This document shows positions 27,329 to 35,657 of a DNA stretch of 64,000 bases, in pieces. The translations under genes and the position numbers were made by a program. Under the pieces are notes generated by a model. That model saw nothing but the letters and a program-made list of their open reading frames with translations. It was not told the DNA's origin and made no database searches. Where the stretch lies: positions 1,235,501 through 1,299,500 of the forward strand of contig NZ_PHTY01000001.1 of the NCBI RefSeq assembly GCF_002813135.1. The letters run 5' to 3'. The DNA is from Ulvibacter sp. MAR_2010_11. GTDB taxonomy: Bacteria; Bacteroidota; Bacteroidia; Flavobacteriales; Flavobacteriaceae. Numbering within the stretch: position 1 is the first letter of the stretch; each line of letters begins with the position of its first letter.

Positions 27329-27914
27329 TATAAAAATTCATCTCATCCAGATACTTCCAAACCTCGTAGGGTACCATGGGACGGATGTTTTTTCCCTTTT
27401 TGATGTTCTTTCGTATAAAAGTTGAAGACAATTCCATTACCGGGGCATCAATTTTAGTAATCTTGGGATGGTTATCGAATTCGGTTTCAGTCTCACCTTC
27501 CGAAATTCTCGGATAGATATAAATGGCATATCGATCTAAAATCACCTGGTAATTTTTCCACTTCTGAAGACTTTTCAGATTGTCTTCTCCCATTATAAGG
27601 CAAAAGGCATAATCAGGATATTTTTCTTCCAAATACGCCAAAGTATGCACCGTATAATTGGGTTGGGGCAAATCGAATTCCACATTGCTGGCTTTCAGTT
27701 TCGGGTAGTCTTCCACTGCAATACGTACCATGGTAAGCCTGTGAATATCGTCGAGTAGTGTTTTTTTCTTTTTTAATGGATTATGAGGAGTGACCACCAT
27801 CCAGACTTCATCGAGGTTGGTCATTTCAGCCATATAATTGGCAATAATTAAATGCCCAACATGGATTGGGTTAAAGGTGCCGAAATAGAGTCCGATACGT
27901 TTTTGAGTCGCCAT
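27324..27914 (-). CDS. nadD: nicotinate-nucleotide adenylyltransferase
   Basis: 196 residues. The nucleotidyltransferase signature GLYFGTFNPIHVGHL (residues 8-22, with the HxGH motif) and the C-terminal ELSSTFIRKNI (an ISSTxIR motif, about 162-172) are both present. It joins nicotinate mononucleotide to ATP in NAD synthesis. It is the last gene of a yicC-gmk-nadD group, two bases after gmk, an order conserved in many Bacteroidota. Confidence 0.96.
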   Translation of the reverse strand: MATQKRIGLYFGTFNPIHVGHLIIANYMAEMTNLDEVWMVVTPHNPLKKKKTLLDDIHRLTMVRIAVEDYPKLKASNVEFDLPQPNYTVHTLAYLEEKYPDYAFCLIMGEDNLKSLQKWKNYQVILDRYAIYIYPRISEGETETEFDNHPKITKIDAPVMELSSTFIRKNIKKGKNIRPMVPYEVWKYLDEMNFYK

Positions 27915-27916
27915 TA

Positions 27917-28510
27917 TTATTTTTCTGAAACTTCTTTTTTCTGAATAAAGGACGCCACCAAATCGTGGGATTCCTGGAGCGCTGTCTCCAAATTCTTGTT
28001 TTCAATTATAAAATCGAATTGGGGTGCAGTAGCCAATTCAACCGAAGCCTTTGCAATACGCATATTGATACGTTCGTCGCTTTCGGTTTTGCGTTTTTTC
28101 AATCGAATTTTTAGTTCGTCGATACTGGGAGGTTTTACGAAAACAGCCAGTGTTTTTTCGGGAAACTTCTTTTTAATTCGGAGACCACCTGCAACGTCTA
28201 TATCGAAAATCACATTTTTTCCTGAAGCCCAGATACGTTCCACTTCACTTTTTAAAGTTCCGTAGAAATTATCGCGATACACCTCTTCCCACTCTAAAAA
28301 ATCTTCGTTTTTTATGTGTTGTTTAAATTCTTTCAGGGAAATAAAATAGTAATCTTCTCCGTGCTCTTCATCACCTCGCGGGCCTCTGGAAGTAGCCGAA
28401 ATAGAAAAGCCCAAATTGAGATCCTCCTGTTTGAGCAGGTATTGTACAATGGTGGTCTTCCCACTTCCCGAAGGTGCCGAAAAAACGATTAATTTTCCTC
28501 CATCTTTCAT
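27917..28510 (-). CDS. gmk: guanylate kinase
   Basis: 197 residues. P-loop FSAPSGSGKTTIVQ is at about residues 10-23. SISATSRGPRGDEEHGEDYYFIS (about 36-58) holds the GMP-binding SxTxR-type arginine and the ED-YYF stretch, and the LID region RLKKRKTESDERINMR lies at about 132-147. It converts GMP to GDP. The start overlaps the yicC stop by one base at 28510 and nadD follows after two bases, so the three are cotranscribed. Confidence 0.97.
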   Translation of the reverse strand: MKDGGKLIVFSAPSGSGKTTIVQYLLKQEDLNLGFSISATSRGPRGDEEHGEDYYFISLKEFKQHIKNEDFLEWEEVYRDNFYGTLKSEVERIWASGKNVIFDIDVAGGLRIKKKFPEKTLAVFVKPPSIDELKIRLKKRKTESDERINMRIAKASVELATAPQFDFIIENKNLETALQESHDLVASFIQKKEVSEK

Positions 28511-29367
28511 TACAAAACGTTTAAAGCTTGTTCTTTAATTTTTTCCAGCTCGTCCTTCATCTGTACCACCAATTGCTGCATAGGTGCAAAATTGGCTTTA
28601 GAACCTATGGTGTTGATTTCCCTACCTATTTCCTGAGTGATAAAACCCAGTTTCTTTCCGTTCGAATCTTTAGAATGTATGGCTTCCTTGAAATAATCCA
28701 GGTGATTTTTAAGTCTTACTTTTTCTTCGGTGATATCGTATTTTTCGAGATAGTAGATTAGTTCCTGTTCAAAACGGTTTTCATCTACACTTTCCCGTAG
28801 ATCACTCACGGCCTTACGTAAACGTTCCCGTACAATTTCAATTCGCTCTCCGTCCATGGCGATCACCTCTATTAATAAGGCGTCGATATTTTGGATACGT
28901 TGGACAAAATCTATTTCCAAAGCCTTGCCTTCATCGTTACGATAATTATTAATGGCCACCAAAGCCTCATCGATGGCATTTAAAATTGCCTTGTATTCTT
29001 CTTCGTCTATTTCGTCTCGCTCGGTTTTTAAAGCATCGGGCATGCGCACCGCCATTTTCAACAATTCTATCGGATCGCCGTCCACAACTTGAGAGAGTTG
29101 TTTTATATATTGTCTCACCACGGTTTCATTCACTTCGGTATTGGTGGCTTCTCCTGTAATTTCAACAAATAAATTAAAATCTACTTTCCCGCGTTCCAAC
29201 GACTTGGCTAACAGATTGCGCATCTCCAGTTCTTTTTCGCGGTACGAAGAAGGAACCCTGGCATTTAGGTCGAGATTTTTGCTGTTAAGCGACTTAATTT
29301 CTACCGTAATTTTTTTGGAAGGTAACTGTATTACTGCCTTCCCGTAACCTGTCATGGATTGGATCAT
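28510..29367 (-). CDS. yicC: YicC family endoribonuclease-like protein
   Basis: 285 residues. It opens with the invariant MIQSMTGYGKA and carries the YicC_N (about 1-155; IKSLNSKNLDLNARVP) and DUF1732 (about 200-285; HLDYFKEAI, KLGFITQEIGREINTIGSKAN) domains in order. E. coli YicC is reported to act with ribonucleases on specific RNAs such as RyhB. It heads the yicC-gmk-nadD group. Confidence 0.93.
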   Translation of the reverse strand: MIQSMTGYGKAVIQLPSKKITVEIKSLNSKNLDLNARVPSSYREKELEMRNLLAKSLERGKVDFNLFVEITGEATNTEVNETVVRQYIKQLSQVVDGDPIELLKMAVRMPDALKTERDEIDEEEYKAILNAIDEALVAINNYRNDEGKALEIDFVQRIQNIDALLIEVIAMDGERIEIVRERLRKAVSDLRESVDENRFEQELIYYLEKYDITEEKVRLKNHLDYFKEAIHSKDSNGKKLGFITQEIGREINTIGSKANFAPMQQLVVQMKDELEKIKEQALNVL

Positions 29368-29388
29368 ATAATTTGCTTAAAATTGAGG

Positions 29389-29396
29389 CAAAGGTA
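29389..29396 (-). promoter_or_regulatory. putative -7 promoter box for the yicC-gmk-nadD group
   Basis: TACCTTTG on the minus strand is a perfect TAnnTTTG, 21 bases before the yicC start at 29367. Confidence 0.45.
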
Positions 29397-29412
29397 GTAA
29401 AATTAGGGCAGT

Positions 29413-29766
29413 TTACTTGGGATTGCCGTTTTTGTCAAAGTGTTTGTTGAGATACTTTTCAGTAGACCACATCACCGAGAAGATAAGAAGCGTATTCCCG
29501 AAAACTGTTATCATAAAATTCTGTTCCGGAAAGATAAAATATACCAAACACGGAATTACAAAGCTCCAAAGTGAAATATGGAGCATATAAAGTGTTGCAT
29601 AGACATTTGCGGATTTCCAAATTACTTTATTTGACATCGAACGCCGGGTGCGATAGCCGTAAAGCGAATTAATTTCCTTTGGAGGAAATTTTTTAAAAAT
29701 GACTGACATCACAAATATCAGGGTACAATACAAAATGCTGGCAATAAGTTGTTCTTCGTTATTCAT
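29413..29766 (-). CDS. SdpI family membrane protein
   Basis: 117 residues with three hydrophobic segments (about 6-24, 55-78, 83-100). The SdpI/YhfL hallmark SLYGYRTRRSMSNKVIWKSAN occurs at about 34-54, shown here as YGYRT followed by SM and W-x2-AN. Bacillus SdpI gives immunity to the SdpC toxin, but most homologues have no known toxin. It overlaps the hydrolase gene by eight bases (29759-29766) and is likely cotranscribed with it. Confidence 0.8.
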   Translation of the reverse strand: MNNEEQLIASILYCTLIFVMSVIFKKFPPKEINSLYGYRTRRSMSNKVIWKSANVYATLYMLHISLWSFVIPCLVYFIFPEQNFMITVFGNTLLIFSVMWSTEKYLNKHFDKNGNPK

Positions 29767-30715
29767 TTATAAACTGTAAAGATCTTTGCTCACTGTAGTA
29801 AACACTGTTGTTTATGTGAAATCCAACATGTCCGCCATACTTTGGAGATTCAAGATAGATATTCTTTCGCTCCGAAGCGAGGGTTTCAGGATAACAATCG
29901 GGAGACAAAAAGGTGTCGTTTTTTGCGTTTAAAATTAGTATCGGCGTTTTTATATTTGGAAGAAATTGAAGGCAGCTGTTTTTATTGTAATAGTCGAAAG
30001 CATCGTCGAAACCGTGTGCGGGTGCGGTATAGATGGTATCAAAATCGAAAATGGACTTTATTTTTTTTAAGTCGGAAGCACTCATCTGTTCCGGAAATTG
30101 AAGCATTTTTTCCTTGTATTTTTGCCGCATATTGTACAAAAATGAGGTTCGGTATACCCAGTTATTTCTTTTTTCAAGCGCGTTTAAAGAGCCCTGTAAA
30201 CTTAGGGGAGAAGATATGGCGATTCCTTTTTTTAATTGCTTCGGAAGGGTGTCGCGTTCCCCCAGATATTTCAGCAACACATTACCCCCCAAACTGAAGC
30301 CTATGAGTACGATTTGGGAATAGCGATCTTTTTCAATGATATGTTGCATTACTGCGACCAAATCCCCTGTGCTTCCGGCATTGTACGAAGCATAAGAGGT
30401 GTTGACCTCGCCACTACAGCCTCTGTAATTTACGGCAGCGACATCCCAGGAGTTTTGCTGAAGGATTCGGCCTTGACCCTTAATATAGGTGCGTTGTGCA
30501 CTGCCTTCGAGTCCGTGCAATAAAATGGCAACTTTTTGACTAGGCGCTTTGGAAAATGACCAATCGATGTCTAAAAAATCCTTGTCGGGCAAATGTAGTC
30601 GCTCCCTTTCCTGCTGTAATTTGGGTGACGGACGCAGTTTTGCCGAATAAATGGTTGAAAAGTGACCATTTTTGAAAAGAGAAGAAGGTTTGTAGCTGCT
30701 TGGGACTATGGGCAT
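29759..30715 (-). CDS. alpha/beta hydrolase of the YheT type
   Basis: 318 residues. The family pattern is clear: GHFSTIYSAKLRPSPKL near the N-terminus, ILLHGLEGSAQRTYIKG (about 67-84), VNYRGCSGEVN (about 97-107), the nucleophile Ser in IGFSLGGNVLLKYLGE (about 138-153), the acid in ILNAKNDTFLSP (about 258-269) and the His in YGGHVGFH (about 290). YheT-like enzymes are carboxylesterases of unclear physiological substrate. It is divergent from the thioesterase gene and shares a palindrome-containing upstream region with it. Confidence 0.88.
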   Translation of the reverse strand: MPIVPSSYKPSSLFKNGHFSTIYSAKLRPSPKLQQERERLHLPDKDFLDIDWSFSKAPSQKVAILLHGLEGSAQRTYIKGQGRILQQNSWDVAAVNYRGCSGEVNTSYASYNAGSTGDLVAVMQHIIEKDRYSQIVLIGFSLGGNVLLKYLGERDTLPKQLKKGIAISSPLSLQGSLNALEKRNNWVYRTSFLYNMRQKYKEKMLQFPEQMSASDLKKIKSIFDFDTIYTAPAHGFDDAFDYYNKNSCLQFLPNIKTPILILNAKNDTFLSPDCYPETLASERKNIYLESPKYGGHVGFHINNSVYYSEQRSLQFINE

Positions 30716-30752
30716 AGACGATTGTAAATTTTAACAGAAACTAAACATAGTT

Positions 30753-30768
30753 GCTATGCTTGCATAGC
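30753..30768. promoter_or_regulatory. 16-bp palindrome in a divergent promoter region
   Basis: GCTATGC (30753-30759) and GCATAGC (30762-30768) form perfect 7-bp arms around TT. It sits between a hydrolase gene (start 30715, minus) and a thioesterase gene (start 30802, plus), ten bases upstream of the thioesterase -7 box, with a TTG at 30760-30762 inside it at the -33 position. An operator is possible. Confidence 0.4.
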
Positions 30769-30778
30769 GAAAGTAGCT

Positions 30779-30786
30779 TAAATTTG
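30779..30786 (+). promoter_or_regulatory. putative promoter of the thioesterase gene
   Basis: TAAATTTG is a perfect -7 box, and TTG at 30760-30762 lies 16 bases upstream, close to the usual -33 spacing. The start codon is at 30802. Confidence 0.5.
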
Positions 30787-30801
30787 TCAAAAAGTTTAAC
30801 G

Positions 30802-31275
30802 ATGTACACAAAAGAATTCGAAATAAGATGGAGTGACGTAGATGCCAACCGCCATGTGAGAAACAGTGCCTATATCGACTTTATGAGTCATACGCGGATG
30901 AGCTTTTTTATGGAAAACGGATTTGGTCAAAGACGCCTGGCATCTATGAATCTGGGACCGGTTGCACTTTATGAACATATGTATTATTTCAAAGAAATCT
31001 TTCCCGGGAATCCTGTAAAAGTATCCTTGCAATTAAAGGGAATTTCTGAAAATGGCAAGTTTTTCGAATTTTTACATAATTTCTACGATTCGGAGGGTAA
31101 AAATGTCGCGCGATGTGAGATGTTAGGTGCCTGGATCGATTTGCAAACGCGTAAATTAACCAATCTCCCTGCCGATTTGTTCGCCTATTTAGAAGGTATG
31201 GATAAAACCGTAGATTTTAAAATTCTCACCAAGGAAGATACCCGAAAATTCGGTCAGATTCCAAAGAATTTATAA
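30802..31275 (+). CDS. acyl-CoA thioesterase, 4HBT hotdog fold
   Basis: 157 residues from the ATG at 30802, chosen because MYTKEFEIRWSDVDANRHV is the usual start and the promoter box lies just upstream; 17 extra in-frame residues would overlap it. The 4-hydroxybenzoyl-CoA thioesterase signature is WSDVDANRHVRNSAYIDF, with the catalytic Asp. YKEIFPGNPVKVSLQLKG follows. It hydrolyses an acyl-CoA, substrate unknown. It is a single gene. Confidence 0.87.
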   Translation: MYTKEFEIRWSDVDANRHVRNSAYIDFMSHTRMSFFMENGFGQRRLASMNLGPVALYEHMYYFKEIFPGNPVKVSLQLKGISENGKFFEFLHNFYDSEGKNVARCEMLGAWIDLQTRKLTNLPADLFAYLEGMDKTVDFKILTKEDTRKFGQIPKNL

Positions 31276-31322
31276 TTTCAATCTTATAGTTTTTTCTATG
31301 GTTATGCCATGGAAAGTTAGGA

Positions 31323-32207
31323 TTATTTTTTCTTTCGGGAAGATAAAAACACACCTGTAAATATAAGAATCGCAGCCCCTATTCGCAAAGGAGTAAGTGT
31401 ATCGGCACCTACCATTACAGCAATAAATACAGCCAATACCGGCTGTAAATACATAAAGGCCCCAATGGTAGCAGGACTAAGTTGCTTTAAGGCGTAAATA
31501 TTGAATAAATAAGTAAGAACTGTTGTTGCTACCACTACAAAGGTTAGTTTCCAAATTGCATCAAAGGGCAATTGAGTCCAGGCAACCTCAGAGAATTCCC
31601 AGATACCTATGGGCAGGTTCATTATTAAAGCAAAAAGGAATAAAAACTTCATTAAGGTTATGGACTTGTATTTCCCCACCATAGGTTTTACAAGAATAAG
31701 ATAGACCGAGTACGAGGCGGCATTTACAATAAAAAGCAGGTTACCCAGAGGAATATTGGGAGCATTGAGTTGTGTTTTTACTCCAAAAAGGACCAACACT
31801 AAAGCACCCGAAAGCCCTAAACCAATTCCAATAGATTTTAGCCACGTAATTTTTTCTTTCAGAAAAATGGCAGAAAGAATAAGTAAAAGAACGGGGGCAA
31901 TGGTAATGACTACCGAACTGTTAATGGGAGTTGAAAGGCTAAGACCTTTAAAAAACATAAGCATGTTGAGCACCATCCCGAAAAAGGCGCAGGCTAAAAT
32001 GCGCAGCCAGTCCCGACTCTCTACTTTTTCGGAAGGATAAAACAAACTAATAAGCCAAAAAATAACCGCTGCCCCCGAAACACGCAATAGAATAAATCCG
32101 TAAGGTTCAATAACGTTAGGCATCAAGCCTTTTGCAATGGTATGATTGGCACCGTAAATAGCAGCGGCTCCTGTTGCTGCTAATAAGGCGAGTAGTCTTT
32201 TATTCAT
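31323..32207 (-). CDS. DMT-superfamily transporter (EamA)
   Basis: 294 residues with ten predicted helices, in two EamA repeats: about 5-140 (LLALLAATGAAAIYGANHTI, VVITIAPVLLLILSAIFLKEKITWLKSIG) and 150-288 (TIGAFMYLQPVLAVFIAVMVG). The repeat ends GAAILIFTGVFLSS. This family exports metabolites or drugs across the inner membrane; specificity is unknown. It overlaps the ArsC-like gene by four bases (32204-32207), and a two-gene operon is likely. Confidence 0.9.
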   Translation of the reverse strand: MNKRLLALLAATGAAAIYGANHTIAKGLMPNVIEPYGFILLRVSGAAVIFWLISLFYPSEKVESRDWLRILACAFFGMVLNMLMFFKGLSLSTPINSSVVITIAPVLLLILSAIFLKEKITWLKSIGIGLGLSGALVLVLFGVKTQLNAPNIPLGNLLFIVNAASYSVYLILVKPMVGKYKSITLMKFLFLFALIMNLPIGIWEFSEVAWTQLPFDAIWKLTFVVVATTVLTYLFNIYALKQLSPATIGAFMYLQPVLAVFIAVMVGADTLTPLRIGAAILIFTGVFLSSRKKK

Positions 32208-32563
32208 TCGCTTACATGTAGTGATTCCCTTGCAGCGGCGATGGTTTTTTTGCTGTTACCAATAAAAATCTGATTGTTATTTACAATGACAGGGCGCTGT
32301 AAAAATGTATAGTGTTCAAGCAACAATCTTTTGAAATCACGCTCTTTTAAACCTTCATCCTTTAAACCTCTTTCCTTATATAATTTGGCCCTTTTGCTGA
32401 ACAAGGCTTCATAACTGCCGGCAAGTGCTGCCAATTCTTCAATTTGCGCCACGGTTATTTCGGAATGTTTTATATCCTGTCTTTCGAAGGAAGCCGGAAG
32501 ATTCAGCTCTTTTAGAATACGTTTGCATGTGTCGCAGGTGGAGAGATGGTATATTTTCTTCAT
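32204..32563 (-). CDS. ArsC/Spx-family thioredoxin-fold protein
   Basis: 119 residues. The CxxC-type motif STCDTCKRIL (about 8-17) and the later EALFSKRAKLYKERGL and LLLEHYTFLQRPVIVNN (with the conserved Arg-Pro) are those of the ArsC/Spx family. Homologues in Bacteroidota are often called arsenate reductase, but without an ars operon a redox regulator or general reductase is as likely. It follows the DUF3298-type lipoprotein gene after one base and overlaps the EamA gene. Confidence 0.82.
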   Translation of the reverse strand: MKKIYHLSTCDTCKRILKELNLPASFERQDIKHSEITVAQIEELAALAGSYEALFSKRAKLYKERGLKDEGLKERDFKRLLLEHYTFLQRPVIVNNNQIFIGNSKKTIAAARESLHVSE

Positions 32564-32564
32564 T

Positions 32565-33326
32565 TTACTTAACTTTTAGAAAAGGTTTGGCCTCTTCTCT
32601 TGAAATTTCCAATTCAATGGGTCCTGATGCGTAACTTGCAATATCGTATTGGTTGTATAATAAAATAACAGTTTCTTTGGTAAAACCTATTGTTTCAGGG
32701 AGCGTAAAAGTATCGTTATCGAACCAAAACCCCGAGGTATTTATGGTTTCATTTGTAGCAAGTTCATGAGCTTCCCGAAACTTTTCTTCAGCAAAACGGG
32801 TAAATCCCTGTAAGTCTTTAAACAAGGCTTCGGTTGAGATTTCTTCTCCCGTTTTTGGGTCGATATTCATAAAATGTGTGCTTCCATAACCATGAGCTCC
32901 TCCGGTAAAGAGATAGTTGCGCATTTCCAGTGAAATTAAATCATCACTCATATAATTTTCTGTAATGGTGACCTCAGCAAAATATTCGGTTGCCATATCG
33001 GGGAACTCCGCACTGTGGGTTCTGTACATTTTAATAAATGCTGCAATGGCTTCTGAAATTGTACCGGCTTTGGGGGGTGTTTCTTCGTCTCCAATGTACA
33101 AGGAGGAAATAATGAAATCGTTTATTTTTGAATTGATTTTTTCAGAAATAACGGGATCCCCCACGCTTTCAACATAGGAAACTGTCACTTCGGGACAGGA
33201 CACTTCTTTACAGATTTCCAATTCACTTTCAGTAATAGTTTCAGAAGCAAACTGCAGAGGAACTTCCTTGCTGCAACTAACGCTTATTACCACAAAAAGC
33301 ACTGCGAAAAAGAGGTTTTTAATCAT
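32565..33326 (-). CDS. DUF3298/PdaC-like lipoprotein
   Basis: 253 residues. A lipoprotein signal (FFAVLFVVISVSCSKE) ends in the lipobox SVSC. The mature protein has a DUF4163/PdaC-like N-terminal part with ITENYMSDDLISLEMRNYLFTGGAHG (about 120-145), and a DUF3298 C-terminal part (GSTHFMNIDPKTGEEIS, ILLYNQYDIASYASGPIEL). Such proteins occur in Gram-positive and Bacteroidota envelopes; related domains are linked to peptidoglycan deacetylase PdaC. No catalytic motif is visible. It leads a three-gene minus-strand run. Confidence 0.8.
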   Translation of the reverse strand: MIKNLFFAVLFVVISVSCSKEVPLQFASETITESELEICKEVSCPEVTVSYVESVGDPVISEKINSKINDFIISSLYIGDEETPPKAGTISEAIAAFIKMYRTHSAEFPDMATEYFAEVTITENYMSDDLISLEMRNYLFTGGAHGYGSTHFMNIDPKTGEEISTEALFKDLQGFTRFAEEKFREAHELATNETINTSGFWFDNDTFTLPETIGFTKETVILLYNQYDIASYASGPIELEISREEAKPFLKVK

Positions 33327-33369
33327 TCGTTAAAAATACTACAGATTTAATTATAATGAAGGAAACAGT

Positions 33370-33377
33370 TACATTTG
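33370..33377 (+). promoter_or_regulatory. putative -7 promoter box for the trans-sulfuration gene
   Basis: TACATTTG is a perfect TAnnTTTG, 19 bases before the start at 33397. Confidence 0.5.
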
Positions 33378-33396
33378 TTTTGAAACTTCGAACTGT

Positions 33397-34536
33397 ATGA
33401 AATTTAACACCAAAACAATACATGGCGGGCAGGAACACGATAAAGCGTATGGCGCCGTGATGCCTCCTATTTACCAAACAACAACCTATGCACAGTCCAC
33501 TCCGGGCGGGCATAAAGGTTTTGAATATTCTCGCACCCATAATCCAACCCGAGCTGCTTTGGAGCGATCCTTTGCGAGCCTGGAAAACGGGGATTACGGC
33601 CTGGCATTTGGAAGCGGATTAGCAGCAATCGATGCGGTGATTAAGTTGTTGAAACCCGGCGATGAGGTAATTTCAACCAACGATTTGTACGGCGGAAGCT
33701 ATAGATTGTTCACAAAAATATACGCGGATTTTGGAGTGAAGTTTCATTTTATAGGAATGCAAAATGCAGCAAAAATTGAGGACTATGTCACTTCAAAAAC
33801 GAAGCTTATTTGGGTAGAGACTCCTACCAATCCTATGATGAATATCATCGACATAAAGGCTGCTGCCGCTATAGCTAAAAAGCATAAGGTTTTATTGGCG
33901 GTAGACAATACTTTTGCAACCCCGTATTTGCAGCGACCTCTGGATTTAGGAGCCGATATTGTGATGCACAGTGCAACAAAATATCTTGGAGGACATAGTG
34001 ATGTAGTGATGGGAGCATTGGTGGTAAAAGATAAAGACCTTGCAGATAGATTGTATTTTATACAAAATGCAAGCGGTGCTATTTGTGGCCCACAGGATAG
34101 TTTTTTAATGCTTCGGGGAATAAAAACGCTGCATGTAAGAATGCAACGTCACTGTGAAAACGGAAAAAAAGTAGCCGAATATCTGGAAAAACATCCTAAG
34201 ATAGAAAAAGTGTACTGGCCGGGCTTTATATCGCATCCAAATCATGAGATTGCCAAAGCACAGATGGATGATTTTGGTGGAATGATTTCATTTGTAACCA
34301 AGGGGAATAACTACAAAGAAGCCATTAGAATTGTAGAAAATCTTAAGATTTTTACGTTGGCTGAAAGTTTGGGAGGTGTGGAGAGTTTGTCGGGTCATCC
34401 CGCAAGTATGACCCATGCCAGTATTCCAAAGGAAGAGCGTGAAAAAACCGGCGTGGTAGATTCACTTATTAGATTGAGTGTTGGAATTGAAGACGCAGAC
34501 GATCTTATTGCCGATTTAAAACAGGCTATAGGGTAA
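33397..34536 (+). CDS. cystathionine gamma-synthase / PLP-dependent trans-sulfuration enzyme
   Basis: 379 residues. The PLP-binding Lys is K195 in MHSATKYLGGHSDVVMGA; FGSGLAAIDAV, STNDLYGGSYRLF and DNTFATPYLQRPLDLGADI are further family signatures. The C-terminal AESLGGVESLSGHPASMTHAS is typical of the Cys/Met metabolism PLP family. Within it, synthase, gamma-lyase and beta-lyase cannot be told apart by reading alone; the family's usual name in Flavobacteriaceae is cystathionine gamma-synthase (MetB-like). Single gene with its own promoter box and a strong terminator. Confidence 0.88.
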   Translation: MKFNTKTIHGGQEHDKAYGAVMPPIYQTTTYAQSTPGGHKGFEYSRTHNPTRAALERSFASLENGDYGLAFGSGLAAIDAVIKLLKPGDEVISTNDLYGGSYRLFTKIYADFGVKFHFIGMQNAAKIEDYVTSKTKLIWVETPTNPMMNIIDIKAAAAIAKKHKVLLAVDNTFATPYLQRPLDLGADIVMHSATKYLGGHSDVVMGALVVKDKDLADRLYFIQNASGAICGPQDSFLMLRGIKTLHVRMQRHCENGKKVAEYLEKHPKIEKVYWPGFISHPNHEIAKAQMDDFGGMISFVTKGNNYKEAIRIVENLKIFTLAESLGGVESLSGHPASMTHASIPKEEREKTGVVDSLIRLSVGIEDADDLIADLKQAIG

Positions 34537-34554
34537 AAGATCAAATTATAATGC

Positions 34555-34592
34555 AATAAAAAAGCCTTCAGAAACTCTGAAGGCTTTTTTAT
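34555..34592. terminator. bidirectional terminator
   Basis: AAAGCCTTCAGA (34561-34572) and TCTGAAGGCTTT (34576-34587) form a 12-bp stem with a 3-base loop and A/T runs on both sides. It lies between the convergent trans-sulfuration gene and the outer-membrane protein gene. Confidence 0.9.
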
Positions 34593-34608
34593 TATCTCTA
34601 TAAATGTT

Positions 34609-35409
34609 TTAATCCAAATAGTAAATGTACCCGATATTCAACCAATAAATCCAGTCGTTTGCTTTGTTTTCGGGAACAGGAACAGTTCCGTTATTTTCAA
34701 GCGAGGGATTTAAGCCATCCACCCAGTTTGAAAAATAGTATTGCCAACGGCTATCCAGCATTAAATCGCTTAAAGGGGTTAATTTGTAGCGCACGCCTAT
34801 ACTTCCAACCACAGACCAGGTAGAATCTCCTTCTTGTTGAAAGGAGTTAATGTATTTTGGAGGGGTTGTTAAGGGAGTATTTAATGGACCTATTTCGCTA
34901 TATATTTCAGGGTCATAATTTACCCAATGGACTCCAAAACTTATAAACGGTGCAATTTTATATCCGCCGGCCGCAAAATCCCGAATACTCAAAGGAAAAT
35001 ATTCAAGCTGAGATCCAATGTCAAAAACTGTTGTAGAACCTTTCATAGCTCGCAATTGATCGGCTGTGACACTTGTCTTATCAGGATCTACCCACTTTCC
35101 TAAATGCTCCAGATTGGTTTTATGGTAATCTATTTCGTTTCTTATTTTAAAGTGATCGTTAAAAAAGGTATCCCTCGTATAACAATTACAGTCGGCTCGG
35201 TACGAAAAGTTGATATAATGAATCAATCCAACCCCAAAACCTACGTTTCCTGAGTTAGTTTCGAAATCGTTTCGAACTCCAAAATCTGAATAAAAGGCGA
35301 CAGGACCGGTAATAAGTCCTACCTCATGGGAGAAGCCAAATTGGCTGTAAACTTCCTGTTTTACAAAAATCAGAAAGAAAAATACCAATAGCAAAATTCT
35401 GGTATTCAT
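34609..35409 (-). CDS. outer membrane beta-barrel-like protein, THC0290_0291 family
   Basis: 266 residues. A signal peptide (ILLLVFFFLIFVKQEVYSQ) is followed by FGFSHEVGLITGPVAFYSDFG and a sequence of amphipathic strands, ending in a typical barrel C-terminus (WLNIGYIYYLD). The pattern of HEVGLITGPVAF with DFETNSGNVGFG is that of a family I know as THC0290_0291 in Flavobacteriaceae. No function is known. It lies opposite gdhA, with 248 bases between their starts. Confidence 0.7.
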   Translation of the reverse strand: MNTRILLLVFFFLIFVKQEVYSQFGFSHEVGLITGPVAFYSDFGVRNDFETNSGNVGFGVGLIHYINFSYRADCNCYTRDTFFNDHFKIRNEIDYHKTNLEHLGKWVDPDKTSVTADQLRAMKGSTTVFDIGSQLEYFPLSIRDFAAGGYKIAPFISFGVHWVNYDPEIYSEIGPLNTPLTTPPKYINSFQQEGDSTWSVVGSIGVRYKLTPLSDLMLDSRWQYYFSNWVDGLNPSLENNGTVPVPENKANDWIYWLNIGYIYYLD

Positions 35410-35437
35410 TGTTTTTTAGGTTTAGATTGAGACGTAA

Positions 35438-35445
35438 CAAATATA
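35438..35445 (-). promoter_or_regulatory. putative -7 promoter box for the THC0290_0291-family gene
   Basis: TATATTTG on the minus strand fits TAnnTTTG, 28 bases upstream of the start at 35409. Confidence 0.4.
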
Positions 35446-35527
35446 TAAAAACATATCTAACAGCGAAATATTCTATTGTTTTTTAGTGTATTCCTAAAAA
35501 AATAGCGCTCTTTTTTGCCATATAAAC

Positions 35528-35535
35528 TATATTTG
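35528..35535 (+). promoter_or_regulatory. putative -7 promoter box for gdhA
   Basis: TATATTTG matches the consensus. It lies 122 bases before the gdhA ATG at 35658, which would leave a 5' leader of about 118 bases. No nearer match was seen. Confidence 0.3.
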
Positions 35536-35657
35536 TTCCCTAAATAACGAATTCGACCCAAATTAAGTATATTCTTAAGTTTAAATCGATTACGACCCAT
35601 TAATTAAGTGCCAATAATTTTTGACCCAATTGTTTAAATAATAACACTAATACAAAG

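Noticed and set aside
29413-29766. Toxin immunity function for the SdpI-family protein
   Set aside because: No sdpC-like toxin or regulator is nearby; the family is broad.
32204-32563. Arsenic resistance gene
   Set aside because: The ArsC/Spx fold is clear, but there is no ArsR, ArsB or Acr3 gene nearby, so a resistance role is not supported.
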